Assembly (NCBI RefSeq): GCF_018327685.1
Contig: NZ_BNEL01000003.1
Coordinates: 1,984,001-2,048,000 of the forward strand
DNA: 64,000 bases
DNA from: Streptomyces sp. TS71-3
GTDB lineage: Bacteria > Actinomycetota > Actinomycetes > Streptomycetales > Streptomycetaceae
Reading direction: 5' to 3'
Position numbers and translations under genes: made by a program. A model generated the notes under the pieces. It made no database searches. It was given only the letters and a program-made list of their open reading frames with translations, and had not been told where the DNA came from. Position 1 is the stretch's first letter, and every line of letters starts with the position of its first letter. This document shows positions 51,003-60,016 of the stretch, in pieces.

Positions 51003-51479
51003 ATGCCCCCACAGCAGCGAGCACCGCATGCCAGCCCTGCTGCCCCTCTCACAAACCGGCACCGCCCCCTCCTTACGCCGCGTGCTGCTCGCTATCACCC
51101 CGCCATGTCCTCGAAAGGGAGTCCGACGATGGCCGTGCTTGTGTTGTTCCTGGGCGGGATCGGCGGCGCATTCTCGCGCCTGCTGATCGACAAGCGGTTG
51201 CAGGCCGGCCGCGGCACGCCGACGCCCTGGTCGGGGCTCGCGGTCAACGCCACCGGATGCTTCGTCCTCGGGGCCTTGGCAGGCCTGGCCCACACACGCT
51301 CCATGCCCACCCTGTCGGCGCTGCTGGCAGCAGCCATCATGACCTTCAGCATCTTCGGATACGCAACCTCCCGCTTGGTGGAAGACCACCACTTCGGCAG
51401 GGCGGGACTGACCGCCCTCGTCGGCTGGCTCATCGGAACGGCCACCGCCTCGGTGGGCCTGCTGCTCACCCTCAACTGA
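51003..51479 (+). CDS. crcB: Fluoride channel CrcB/Fluc, third copy
   Basis: Frame of 158 residues. The ATG at 51003 is placed right after the riboswitch-controlled AGGTAGG. An internal ATG at 51129 (AAAGGGAG upstream) would give the usual 116-residue Fluc and may be the main start, leaving a 42-codon leader. Core: VLVLFLGGIGGAFSRLLID, the pore Asn in LAVNATGCFVLGAL, then AAIMTFSIFGYATSRL. The TTFST break of other Fluc proteins is reduced to MTFSIFGY, so this copy diverges from the two at 41-42 kb. Four hydrophobic helices are readable. Confidence 0.88.
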   Translation: MPPQQRAPHASPAAPLTNRHRPLLTPRAARYHPAMSSKGSPTMAVLVLFLGGIGGAFSRLLIDKRLQAGRGTPTPWSGLAVNATGCFVLGALAGLAHTRSMPTLSALLAAAIMTFSIFGYATSRLVEDHHFGRAGLTALVGWLIGTATASVGLLLTLN

Positions 51480-51527
51480 CCCTCGACACCCGCGCCGACG
51501 TATACGGCCGGGAAGAGAAGGAACGTG

Positions 51528-52259
51528 ATGACAGGAACCGAAGGAGGAGGAGCGGCACTCCGTGCTGTGATCGGCCTCGTCGGCACAGGACTGCTGGCTG
51601 CCGGCGCACGCCGACCTGCCCTCCTCCGGGGTGTGGACCGAAGGCTGACAGTCCCCGTTGCCCACAACCCGGCACAGCACCGTGCCTGGCTGGCCATCAC
51701 CGTGCTCGGGTCGAGACCTGTGGCATACGCGGCGGTGACAGCACACTGCCTTCGGCGCGACCACCCCGCGGGCTGGTGGTGGCCGATGGCCACCCTGGTC
51801 ACCGGTGATGCAGCCCGCACTGCGGTGTGTCGGCAGGTCGCACGAGCCCGGCCACCGGCAACCGAACAGTTGACCACGACACACGGAGCCAGCTTCCCGT
51901 CCCGCCATACCGCAACCGCCCTCCTCGCCTTCGGTCTGACGACGGCATCCGGGAAGCGGGCGGTCGCCGAGGGCATCGCCGCCGCCGTCGGAGTCAGCCG
52001 CATCGCGTTGCGGGCCCATTGGCCGACGGACGTCGTGGGCGGAGGGCTGCTCGGGTTCGGCTGGCTCGCGGCGGCGGAGTTCCTCGCCGCCCGCGCCAGG
52101 GGAGGGCGGCGACCACGGTTCGTCGGTCGCGGCGACCGGCCGTGCCCTCGACACGCACCATGCCCTCCGCGGGGAAACCGATCGACTCCACCCGGGCGGA
52201 ACATCCACAAAGTGCCAGGATCAAGTCGGGCACACCAAAGCGGACGGATCATCATATAG
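51528..52259 (+). CDS. PAP2-family membrane phosphatase
   Basis: 243 residues, ATG at 51528 with AAGGA five bases upstream. PAP2 motifs: ARARPPATE (motif 1 region), SFPSRHTATA (PSxH; the usual Gly is Arg), and SRIALRAHWPTDVVGG with the catalytic His and Asp. Several hydrophobic helices surround these. PAP2 enzymes dephosphorylate lipid phosphates or polyprenyl pyrophosphate. It follows the third crcB by 48 bases, so riboswitch F probably also covers this transcript. The C-terminal 45 residues are basic and low complexity. Confidence 0.82.
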   Translation: MTGTEGGGAALRAVIGLVGTGLLAAGARRPALLRGVDRRLTVPVAHNPAQHRAWLAITVLGSRPVAYAAVTAHCLRRDHPAGWWWPMATLVTGDAARTAVCRQVARARPPATEQLTTTHGASFPSRHTATALLAFGLTTASGKRAVAEGIAAAVGVSRIALRAHWPTDVVGGGLLGFGWLAAAEFLAARARGGRRPRFVGRGDRPCPRHAPCPPRGNRSTPPGRNIHKVPGSSRAHQSGRIII

Positions 52260-52305
52260 CGCACCTGAACGGCGCGCCAGACTGCATCGTGAGAGGCGTA
52301 GGCGA

Positions 52306-53075
52306 ATGAGCGGCCATCAGGGCGACGAGGAGCCGGAGTAGGAAGCCGGTTGGTTTAGCGCGGGAGTCGGCAGCGTCGGCGCGGCCAGTTTCTTCAGCGA
52401 CTCAGGTCACGAGATCGCCACCGCGATCATGCCCAGCTTCCTGACTTCGACCCTGCACGCCTCGCCCGGCGCCCTGGGAATCGTCGAGGGCGTGAGCGAC
52501 GCACTCACCGCATCGCCAAGCTCGCCGGAGGCCCCGCGGCCAACGACCCCGAACGGCGCGCGCGCATCGCCACCGGCGGGTACCTCGGCACGGCCCTGGC
52601 CACGGGCGCGATCGGCCTGGCCGGCACGGTCTGGCAGGTCGGCGTGCTGCGGGCTGTGGCCTGGGCATCGCGAGGGCTGCGCTCGCCCGCCAGGGACTCG
52701 CTGCTGGCCTCGCTCGCCCCGCGCCATGCCTACGCAGGGCCTTCGGCCTGAACGCGCCGGCGACAACCTCGGCGCGGTCGTCGGACCCCTGCCGGCCGCG
52801 CAGCTGGTGTCCCTCAGCGGTATCCGTGAAGCCCTGTACTTCGCCGCACTGCCCGGTCTGCTGGCCGCCATCGCGATCACTGTCGCCGGCCGGGAGGCCC
52901 GCCGCACCCTGGCCGCGCCAGCCGCCCGTCGACGGATACGGCTGAACCTGAAAGAACTGAAGCGCGCCGGGCTGGCGAGGGCGCTGCTGCCCGTGGCCAT
53001 GTTCGAGGTCGGCAACATCGCCGTGACCCTGCTCATCCTGCGCGCCATCCAGCTCCTGCACCACGGCAGCCGCGA
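52306..53075 (+). pseudogene. MFS transporter relic, nonsense and frameshift mutations
   Basis: The ATG at 52306 reads MSGHQGDEEPE, then a TAG, then in frame WFSAGVGSVGAASFFSDSG and HEIATAIMPSFLTSTL, the N-terminus of an MFS permease. The frame shifts after GVSDAL to read AKLAGGPAANDPERR and TGAIGLAGTVWQVGVLR, and again to RAGDNLGAVVGPLPAAQLVS and LYFAALPGLLAAIAITVAGRE. Similarity ends near LLILRAIQLL. At least one stop codon and two frameshifts make it non-functional. Confidence 0.7.
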
Positions 53076-53432
53076 CCTCCGGCCGCTGGAGGTGCGGTGG
53101 CCGACCTGTCGGTGTGCTCAGACCGACCGACCAGGGGTGGCAGAAGCTGCAGCAGATCGTGCGCCGGGGCAGCGCCAGCTCGGTGAATCGGCGGGCGCCG
53201 ATGCTGCCGGCCTCGGCAGTTCCCGCCTGGGAAGAGCTTTCGCGATGCCCAGCGAGGCCTCAAACGCAACGTCTGCCGCCAGATCTTCAACCCCGCAAAG
53301 GAAGGAAGCAATCGAACAAGGAAGAGTTCCCGCAGGCGGCTTGACCCGGCGGGGCAGCCTTGAGGCTGTCCCGCAACTGCTGGAAGACCGTGCCGCGAAG
53401 AGGATGGGAGATTAAGGAACGATCGTTCTTGA

Positions 53433-53894
53433 CTGATCGTTCCTCAAGTGGATCTGTGGGAACGGGTGGCTCCGTTGCTTCCTGTGCGTCCGCCGAGGCG
53501 CCGGAGGTATCCGGGACGACTGCCGGTGGACGACCGGGTTGTGCTGCGCGGGATCGTCTATGTGCTGTGCAAGGGGGTGAGCTGGGCGGATGTCCCCACC
53601 GAGAGGATCGGCTGCTCCGGAGTGACAGCCTGGCGCCGCCTGCGTGACTGGACCGAGGCCGGCCTCTGGCCACGCCTGCACGAGATCCTCCTCGGCGAGC
53701 TGCGTAAAAAGGGCTGCTCGACATGGACGACGCAGCGATCGACGGCTCGCACGTCCGGGCAGCAAGCACCACCTGATCACCGACCGCCACGGCACCCGCT
53801 GGCCGTCACGCTGACCGGCGGAAACCGCCACGACGTCACTCAGCTGTTGCCGCTGCTGGACGCGATACCCCGCATCCGAGGTGTACGGGGGTAG
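53433..53894 (+). pseudogene. IS5-family transposase, 3'-truncated
   Basis: The frame from about 53448 reads VDLWERVAPLLPVRPPRRRR, VYVLCKGVSWADVPTERIGC and TEAGLWPRLHEILLGEL, an IS5-type N-terminus. After a frameshift at about 53715 the catalytic region continues only in part (HHLITDRHGTPLAVTLTGG, then NRHDVTQLLPLLDAIP) and ends at a junction near 53894 with antiporter sequence. A left-end-like repeat GAACGATCGTTC lies at 53418-53429. No right end is visible, so the element was truncated by deletion. Confidence 0.7.
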
Positions 53895-54498
53895 GCGGTT
53901 ATCGAGGCCGGCACTTGCGGCAAGGGCGGCCAGGATGAGTGCGAACTCTCCGCGTGCGAGAAGCGTGGTGGCGATGTCTGCGGCAGGTTCGATGCCGTAG
54001 TGGTACAGGCGGGCGACGAGCAGTCCCGCGATTACATTCACCACGATGGTCAACGCTGCTGCGGTGGCCACGGGGGCGGCGACGGATGCGATGTCTCCTG
54101 GGTCGATGGCGAGGCCGGTGGCGAAGAAGAAGATCGCTGCGAAGGCGTCGCGGAGGGGGTGGACGAGGGATGCGCGGCGCGGACGAGGTGCCTGCGAGGA
54201 TCAGGCCGGTCATGAAGGCGCCGATGGCGTCGGCGACTCCGAGGACCTCGGATAGGCCGGCGATGAGGACGACGGTGCCGAGGAAGCTGATGACCAGTAG
54301 TTCGTCTTCGCGGACGGCGATCAGGAAGCCGAACAGGCGGGTGCCGTAGCGAGCGGCAGCGGCCAGGACGAGGAGGAAGCCGAAGGCCTTGGCCGCCTGC
54401 AGGACCGTCTCCGAAGGGCCCTGGGCGCCGCTGATGATCGGCTGTAGTGCCGCGAGGTAGAGCGCGAGGAAGATGTCCTCGACCACGATGATTACCCC
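53895..54498 (-). pseudogene. CPA2 cation:proton antiporter relic
   Basis: The minus strand reads VVEDIFLALYLAALQPIISG, RYGTRLFGFLIAVREDELLV and LGVADAIGAFMTGLILAG, then shifts frame at about 54180 to TIVVNVIAGLLVARLYHYG and TTLLARGEFALILAALAASA. These are consecutive parts of a CPA2 antiporter. The first 130 or so residues are missing at the 54.5-kb junction and the C-terminus is lost at the IS5 junction. It resembles, but is not a copy of, the intact antiporter at 55.6 kb. Confidence 0.75.
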
Positions 54499-54763
54499 GG
54501 CGCCGTCAGCATCGTCATCCGCAGTTATCTGGAGCGCACCCGGCACGGCGGGACGCCGCCGGAGCGGACCATTACCAACCGTGAGGAGGAGATCCTGAAA
54601 CTCGTCGCCGAAGGCCATACCTCGCAGGAGATAGCCGACCTCCTCGTCATCAGTGTCAAGACGGTCGAGCGCCACCGAGCCAACCTGCTGGAAAGGCTCG
54701 GCATGAAAGACTGACTGGAACTCACCCGATACGCCATCCGCGTCGGACTGATCGAGCCCTGAC
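54496..54763 (+). pseudogene. LuxR-type response-regulator C-terminal relic
   Basis: The plus strand reads TITNREEEILKLVAEGHTSQ, EIADLLVISVKTVERHRANL and LERLGMKD, then TGA, then LELTRYAIRVGLIEP and a final stop. This is a complete LuxR/NarL DNA-binding domain without its receiver domain; the TGA replaces an expected Arg codon. The 5' end abuts the antiporter relic. Confidence 0.75.
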
Positions 54764-55064
54764 AGTCGAGTTCAGACATCGGCTCAGGCCGCCCCGTGCA
54801 CCCGGCACGCGAGGACCTCGCCTTACCCGGCCCATACCGCACATCCGCATCGAATCCGACGGCACTCACGCCGACCTGTGCATCACGGTTCAGCGACCGC
54901 GCGGAAGCAGGCCCGCACCACATCCTCCCCGTTGCCGGCTGGTCGGCCAAACGCGCCCCTGCTTCAACCGCATGAGTTTGCCCAGGCGGCCGTTACAGCT
55001 CCCTCTTGGGTAACTCGTTACCATCTCTGTATTGATTCATTACGAGTGGTCGGAAGGATCTTTC
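54764..55064. other. Upstream region of the antiporter operon
   Basis: 300 bases without a gene; contains the palindrome listed at 55009-55022. Confidence 0.5.
55009..55022. promoter_or_regulatory. Palindromic operator candidate GGTAACTCGTTACC
   Basis: A perfect 6-bp inverted repeat with a two-base centre, 42 bases before the start of the antiporter regulatory subunit gene. Confidence 0.45.
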
Positions 55065-55550
55065 ATGGATGCGGCGTCCCATGTGCGCAAGACGGCCCTT
55101 CCAGGGGTCGGCGTGCGCTATGACCTCGACACGCAGGCCGGTAAGCACCTGTCCGTCGTCGTCCATCAAGATGGGCGCCGCACGATCGGTTTCCACGACC
55201 CCGCGGACGACGAGAGCTGCAAGGAGACCGTGACCCTCGCGCCGCAGGAGGCAACGGCTCTGGGTCAGGTGCTGCTGCCCGACTCGCTTCGCGCCGTTCG
55301 CAGCCAAGTGGAGATCGACCTCGTGACGGAACGCATACCCATCACGAAGCAGTCTGCCTACGGAGGACGGACCCTGGGGGAGACCAGGGCCCGCACTCTT
55401 ACCGGTGCGTCGATCGTCGCCGTGCTGCGGCGCACAGGGGCCTTTCCCTCCCCTGCGCCCGACTTCCGCTTCGCTATCGGCGACACCCTCGTGGTCGTGG
55501 GCACGCGCGAGGGAGTCAACGCCGTCTCCACGCTGATAGCGGGAGGGTAG
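55065..55550 (+). CDS. Cation:proton antiporter regulatory subunit (TrkA-C domain, KhtT-like)
   Basis: 161 residues, ATG at 55065 with AAGGA upstream. The N-terminal 70 residues (TALPGVGVRYDLDTQAGKHL, VVVHQDGRRTIGFHD) match the KhtT-type N-terminal domain. A RCK_C/TrkA_C domain occupies about 95-160 (GETRARTLTGASIVAVLRRT; FRFAIGDTLVVVGTREGVNAV). Cytosolic gating subunit for the membrane antiporter encoded six bases downstream. KhtT-type subunits respond to c-di-AMP and pH in Bacillus; that is family knowledge, not shown here. Confidence 0.9.
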   Translation: MDAASHVRKTALPGVGVRYDLDTQAGKHLSVVVHQDGRRTIGFHDPADDESCKETVTLAPQEATALGQVLLPDSLRAVRSQVEIDLVTERIPITKQSAYGGRTLGETRARTLTGASIVAVLRRTGAFPSPAPDFRFAIGDTLVVVGTREGVNAVSTLIAGG

Positions 55551-55556
55551 GGGCGC

Positions 55557-56732
55557 GTGCAGGACACCTCGCTGCTCATAGAACTCGGAGCCATCGTCCT
55601 CGCGCTCGGTCTGCTCGGCCGCTTCTCGGGGCGTATCGGATTCTCACCGATCCCCCTCTACCTCCTCGCCGGTCTCGCCTTCGGCCGGGGCGGTCTGCTG
55701 CCACTGGACGCCAGTGAGGATTTCGTCGCCACCGGCGCCGAAATCGGAGTCATCCTGCTCCTGCTCCTGCTCGGCCTCGAATACAGCGCATCGGATCTGG
55801 TCAGCAGCCTCAAGACCCAATACCCCTCCGGGGTCATCGACTTCGTCCTCAACGCGCTACCGGGCGCGGCCGCCGGGCTGCTGCTGGGCTGGGGCCCGGT
55901 CGCGGCCGTCACCCTGGCGGGCGTGACGTGGATCTCCTCCTCGGGAGTCATCGCGAAGATCCTGGGGGACCTCGGAAGGCTCGGCAACCGGGAGACCCCG
56001 GTCGTGCTCGGAGTCCTCGTCATGGAGGACCTGGCGATGGCCGTCTACCTGCCGATCCTCACCGCCCTGCTGTCCGGCGTCAGCCTGGCCAGTGGAAGCC
56101 TCACCCTCCTCATCTCGCTCGGCACCGTGGGCGCCGTGCTGTTCGTTGCCCTCCGGTACGGTCGCTGGATCAGCCGTGCCGTGTCCTCCGACAACGCCGA
56201 GATGCTGCTCCTCGTCGTCCTCGGCCTCGCGCTACTCGTGGCGGGCATCGCGCAACAACTCCAGGTCTCAGCCGCCGTGGGGGCCTTCCTCGTCGGCATC
56301 GCCCTGTCCGGTGAGGTCGCCGAGGGCGCGAGCAGCCTGCTCACACCGCTCAGAGACCTCTTCGCCGCGGTCTTCTTCGTCTTCTTCGGACTCAGCACCA
56401 ACCCGGCGGACATCCCACCAGTGCTCCTGCCCGCCCTGCTCCTGGCGGCTCTCACCGCACTCACGAAGATCGCCACCGGCTACCTCGCGGCCCGCAGGGC
56501 AGGCATCAGAACCGCGGGTCGCTGGCGAGCGGGAGGTGCACTCGTCGCACGCGGCGAGTTCTCCATCGTCATCGCCGGGCTCGCCGTCGGTGTCGACCCC
56601 CGCATCGGCCCCCTGGCCACGGCCTACGTACTGATCCTGGTGATCCTCGGCCCGGTCGGCGCACGCTTCACCGAACCCGTCGCACGACGCCTCACAGCTC
56701 GGTCGGCCAGGACGTGGGAGGTGCACATCTGA
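55557..56732 (+). CDS. CPA2-family cation:proton antiporter (KhtU-like)
   Basis: 391 residues from the GTG at 55557, coupled to the regulatory gene. Eleven to twelve hydrophobic helices. CPA2 landmarks: PLYLLAGLAFGRGGLLPL near residue 35, LLLLLGLEYSASDL, the TWISSSGVIAKIL and VLVMEDLAMAVYLP segments of helices 4-5, and LVARGEFSIVIAGLAV near residue 335. Expected to export K+ or Na+ in exchange for H+. There is no C-terminal RCK domain, consistent with the separate subunit. Antiporters are known members of fluoride regulons in other bacteria, but no riboswitch precedes this pair. Confidence 0.92.
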   Translation: MQDTSLLIELGAIVLALGLLGRFSGRIGFSPIPLYLLAGLAFGRGGLLPLDASEDFVATGAEIGVILLLLLLGLEYSASDLVSSLKTQYPSGVIDFVLNALPGAAAGLLLGWGPVAAVTLAGVTWISSSGVIAKILGDLGRLGNRETPVVLGVLVMEDLAMAVYLPILTALLSGVSLASGSLTLLISLGTVGAVLFVALRYGRWISRAVSSDNAEMLLLVVLGLALLVAGIAQQLQVSAAVGAFLVGIALSGEVAEGASSLLTPLRDLFAAVFFVFFGLSTNPADIPPVLLPALLLAALTALTKIATGYLAARRAGIRTAGRWRAGGALVARGEFSIVIAGLAVGVDPRIGPLATAYVLILVILGPVGARFTEPVARRLTARSARTWEVHI

Positions 56733-56801
56733 TGGTCACCGGGACGACCTCCGACAGCCATCGGCGTCTCCGACAAGCATCGGCGATGCCCTGGTCCCTA
56801 C

Positions 56802-56818
56802 CTGGCGATCGTCGCCAG
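56802..56818 (+). terminator. Hairpin after antiporter gene
   Basis: CTGGCGA (56802-56808) pairs perfectly with TCGCCAG (56812-56818) over a 3-base loop, 70 bases after the antiporter stop and before the convergent DUF2470 gene. Confidence 0.5.
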
Positions 56819-56897
56819 CCTGGCCCCCGCCTGCTGGCCTTCCGTCGCTTCTGGATTGGGGATGCAGGGGCGATGGGGTTGGGGCTCAGGGCTGTCG

Positions 56898-57635
56898 TTA
56901 CCTGTCCTTCGTGTCGCGGTGCAGGCGTGTGGCCCATTGACGGCGCGGCGAGGTGTGGAGCGCCTCGGCCAATAGGGCGTGAATCTGCTCCCGCGTCTGA
57001 TCCGCCTTCCTTACCGCCACCGGGAAGGCCAGTCGTACGTCGCGGTGTCGGTGCAGGTATTCCAGCCGCATGGTGATGCCGTAGCGGTCCATGGCCAGTG
57101 GCAGGGCTCGCAGCATTCCCTGTTTGAGCAGCGGATCGACGAGGCGCAGCAGTGTCGTGATGAGATCGGCGTGGTGGTCGGCCATGTGGGTGAGCATGCC
57201 TGCTTCGCAGGTTGCCAGGGGGTCTTGCAAGGCAGCCAGCAGTTCGCCCCGGTGCACTGCGGTGCGGTTCCGGTCGGTGCGCAGCAGCGCCCGCTCCACT
57301 GTCATGAGGTGGCTGTCCTCGTTCTCGTGGTCCACCTGGAGCTGTCCCACGATCGTGACCCTGGCCCGCACCCGGTTGCGTACGGCCACCGGCGCGATGT
57401 CGGTCAACTCCAGGGCGGCGGGCCCCTCCTCGCCTGGAAGAGCACTCGCAGCGTCCGGTGCGGACAAGGGCACGGGGCACAGGCGGACCTTGTCCGCCCG
57501 GGTGCCGGTGTCGACGCGGTACACCTCGACAGGCCCTCGGCCGGTGAGGAGGGTCATGGAGCGTGCTGCCGCCAGGATGAATCGGACCTGCTCGGCGCTG
57601 GTCGGCTGGGTGGGGGAAGAGGTGGATCGAGGCAT
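56898..57635 (-). CDS. DUF2470 (HugZ C-terminal-like) iron-regulated protein
   Basis: 245 residues, ATG at 57635 with GTGGAG upstream. The N-terminal half resembles a split-barrel fold region (VEVYRVDTGTRADKVRLCPV; RVRARVTIVGQLQVDH). The C-terminal part has the DUF2470 core GMLTHMADHHADLITTLLRL and MDRYGITMRLEY. DUF2470 is found at the C-terminus of HugZ-type haem-utilisation proteins and is common in Streptomyces siderophore loci. A 19-bp iron box at 57658-57676 sits 22 bases before the start, so repression by DmdR/IdeR under iron-replete conditions is likely. Confidence 0.85.
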   Translation of the reverse strand: MPRSTSSPTQPTSAEQVRFILAAARSMTLLTGRGPVEVYRVDTGTRADKVRLCPVPLSAPDAASALPGEEGPAALELTDIAPVAVRNRVRARVTIVGQLQVDHENEDSHLMTVERALLRTDRNRTAVHRGELLAALQDPLATCEAGMLTHMADHHADLITTLLRLVDPLLKQGMLRALPLAMDRYGITMRLEYLHRHRDVRLAFPVAVRKADQTREQIHALLAEALHTSPRRQWATRLHRDTKDR

Positions 57636-57657
57636 CGGATCTCCACGGAACGTAAGG

Positions 57658-57676
57658 CTAGGTTAGCCTTACCTAA
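57658..57676. promoter_or_regulatory. Iron box (DmdR/IdeR operator)
   Basis: CTAGGTTAGCCTTACCTAA, close to the TTAGGTTAGGCTNACCTAA consensus, directly upstream of the DUF2470 gene. Confidence 0.88.
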
Positions 57677-57854
57677 GTTAATCTCTCCGTCGGATTCTGT
57701 CTCCCCCGTCTGCTTGCCGGAAACGCCGGCGCCGTGCTCTGCGGCCGGAGTATCCGTGCCGCGTGTGTTCTCCTGCGCCGGGACGTCGTGCCGCCGATGA
57801 TCCGGTCCTGTCGCTGCGTCTGTCGGGTTCTCGTGGGCCGGTCCCGCGCCCTGG

Positions 57855-58952
57855 TCAGATCCGGGACCGGACCCGTTGCCGCCAGAGGAGTACTCCCAGG
57901 TACAGACCGCCGAAAACAGCGGTGGCCACGCCGACGGGTAGTTGGGTGGCCTGAGTGATGTGCTGGACGGTGAAGTCCGAGGTGACTACGAGCAGCGCGC
58001 CGGTGCAGGCGGCCGTGATCGAATGGGGGCCGGGCATCCGTGTGAGGCGTCGGGCGAGTTGAGGCGCCACGAGGGCGACGAAAGGGATCGGTCCCGCGGC
58101 GGCGGTCGCCATGGCGCAGGCCGCCGTGGCGAGCACGAGGATGTGCAGCCGTGTGCGCCCGACCGGGATGCCGAGCCCGGATGCCGCCTCGTCGCCCATC
58201 TCCATGATTCTCAGGCGTCCCGCTGCCAGAGTGGCCAGGGGCAGCACCACCGCCAGCCCGACCGCGACGGGCTTGACGTCCTGCCAGCTCCTGCCGTTGA
58301 GGCTGCCGTTGAGCCACACCATGGCCTGTGCCGCCTCGGTGATCCTCGACTTTGCCAGCAGGTAGGCGTTGACGCCCTGGAGGAGGGTGCTCACGCCGAT
58401 GCCGACCAGCACCATCCGGTAGCCGTGCACGCCCCGGCGCCAGGCGAGTAGGTACACCAGCAGGGCGGTCGCCAGGCCGCCGCCCACCGCCCCGAGGGCC
58501 ACCTCGCCGCCGGTGCCGCCGGCGACCAGGATGACCAGCAGGCCACCGGTCGCCGAGCCGTATGTGAAGCCGATGATGTCGGGGCTGCCCAGCGGATTGC
58601 GGAACAGGCTCTGGAACAGCGCGCCGCTCAGGCCCAGTGCGGCCCCGGCCATCATCCCGGTCAGCAGCCGTGGCAGGCGGAGCTCGTTGACCACGAAGTC
58701 CGTCTGCCTGCTGCCGTTGCCGAGCAGTGTGCGCACCACGTCCGCCGGTGAGATGGCGTACGCACCGGTGCCGAGCGCGAGCACGCCGACGGCGGCCGCG
58801 GCGGCCAGCAGGATCAGGCAGACCGACACCGCGCGCAGGTCCACTCTGAGGGAGAGGCGTCCGGAGAAGCCCCGCACCACATGGGAGCGGCGGCCGTGCG
58901 CGGCGGGGGCTGCCGCGGGTTTCGCCGCCGTTCTGGGTCCGGCGCCGGTCAT
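57855..58952 (-). CDS. FecCD-family siderophore ABC permease, second subunit
   Basis: 365 residues, ATG at 58952 overlapping the first permease stop by ATGA. FecCD landmarks: RLPRLLTGMMAGAALGLSGA near residue 95, SLFRNPLGSPDIIGFTYGSA, WLNGSLNGRSW, ASGLGIPVGRTR and the ATP-binding-partner loop GPIPFVALVAPQLARRL. Nine to ten helices. With the first permease it forms a heterodimeric membrane channel for a ferric siderophore. The ATPase and binding protein are not in the window. Confidence 0.92.
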   Translation of the reverse strand: MTGAGPRTAAKPAAAPAAHGRRSHVVRGFSGRLSLRVDLRAVSVCLILLAAAAAVGVLALGTGAYAISPADVVRTLLGNGSRQTDFVVNELRLPRLLTGMMAGAALGLSGALFQSLFRNPLGSPDIIGFTYGSATGGLLVILVAGGTGGEVALGAVGGGLATALLVYLLAWRRGVHGYRMVLVGIGVSTLLQGVNAYLLAKSRITEAAQAMVWLNGSLNGRSWQDVKPVAVGLAVVLPLATLAAGRLRIMEMGDEAASGLGIPVGRTRLHILVLATAACAMATAAAGPIPFVALVAPQLARRLTRMPGPHSITAACTGALLVVTSDFTVQHITQATQLPVGVATAVFGGLYLGVLLWRQRVRSRI

Positions 58953-60016
58953 GCGGTCACGGTCCTGCGGTGGCGTACCAGGAGGATGAAGACCGGGGCG
59001 CCGATCACGGCGGTGATCACGCCCGCGTCCAGTTCGTCGGGCCGGACCACGATCCGCCCGAGCACGTCCGCGAGGAGCAGCAGCGCGGGTGCCAGCAGGA
59101 TGCACAGCGGCAGCATCCAGCGCTGGTCGGCGCCGACGACGAGCCGGGCGATGTGGGGCACGGCGAGGCCGACGAAGACCAGGGGTCCGACGGCCGCCGT
59201 CGCCGCGCCGCACAGCAGTGTCACGGCCACCAGCCCGAGGGCGCGGGTGGTGTTCAGTGAGGTGCCCAGGGCGCGCGCGGTGTCGTCGCCCAGCGCCATG
59301 GCGTTGAGCGGTTTGACCAGACAGAGCCCGAGGATCAGACCGGCGGCCACGAACGGCGTCAGCGCGGCCAGCGTCGTGTCGCCGCTCCTCGAGAGCGAGC
59401 CCACGCTCCAGAATCTCAGCTCGTCGAGGGTCTGCGCGTCGAGCAGCATCATCGTCTGGCTGACGCCGGTGAACACCGCCGCGATCACCGCTCCGCTCAG
59501 GGCCAGCCGTTCGGGAGTCGCGCCTCCGCGCCCGCCCGAGGCCAGGACGTACACGAGCAGGCTGCTGATCACCGCGCCGAGCATGGCGAACCACAACGAC
59601 GCCCACAGGCTGGTGAGTCCCAGCACCGTGAGGGCGAACACCAGTCCGCCGGCGGCCCCGGCGTTGATGCCGAGCAAGCCCGGGTCCGCCAGAGGATTGC
59701 GGGTCAGCGCCTGGATGAGGTCTCCCGCGGCGCCGAGGGCGGCGCCAGCGAGGACGCCGGCCATGGTGCGGGGCACCCGGACGTCCCAGACCACGGAGGC
59801 CGGATCCGAGCCGTCGTGGTGCAGGAGGGCGTGTGCGACCTCGGGCAGAGGCAGCGAGCGCGATCCGACCGCCAGGCTCAACAGCACGGCCACGGCCAGC
59901 AGGAGGATACAGACGGCCAGGGCGAGCGGGCGTGCCGAGCCCCGGCGCCGCGGGGCGGCGGCTGTACGGACCGAAGGGGCCGATGGGCCGGGGGCGGTGG
60001 AGGGCTCAGTTCGCAA
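58949..60016 (-). CDS. FecCD-family siderophore ABC permease, first subunit
   Basis: 355 residues. The frame opens with TTG at 60016, overlapping the end of the ligase gene by 11 bases; no in-frame ATG or GTG serves better, so coupled translation from a TTG is accepted. Landmarks: VRVPRTMAGVLAGAALGAAG, LTRNPLADPGLLGINAGAA, FWSVGSLSRSG, ARALGTSLNTTR and GPLVFVGLAVPHIARL. Middle gene of the ligase-permease-permease operon transcribed from the iron box at 61659-61677. Confidence 0.92.
   Translation of the reverse strand: MRTEPSTAPGPSAPSVRTAAAPRRRGSARPLALAVCILLLAVAVLLSLAVGSRSLPLPEVAHALLHHDGSDPASVVWDVRVPRTMAGVLAGAALGAAGDLIQALTRNPLADPGLLGINAGAAGGLVFALTVLGLTSLWASLWFAMLGAVISSLLVYVLASGGRGGATPERLALSGAVIAAVFTGVSQTMMLLDAQTLDELRFWSVGSLSRSGDTTLAALTPFVAAGLILGLCLVKPLNAMALGDDTARALGTSLNTTRALGLVAVTLLCGAATAAVGPLVFVGLAVPHIARLVVGADQRWMLPLCILLAPALLLLADVLGRIVVRPDELDAGVITAVIGAPVFILLVRHRRTVTA

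Noticed and set aside
56733..56820. Seventh fluoride riboswitch (GGCGATGCCCTGGTCCCTACC)
   Set aside because: It shares GGCGATG and GGTCCCTAC with the real aptamers but lacks the GGGCTCRCC and AACCGC elements and has no downstream gene on that strand.
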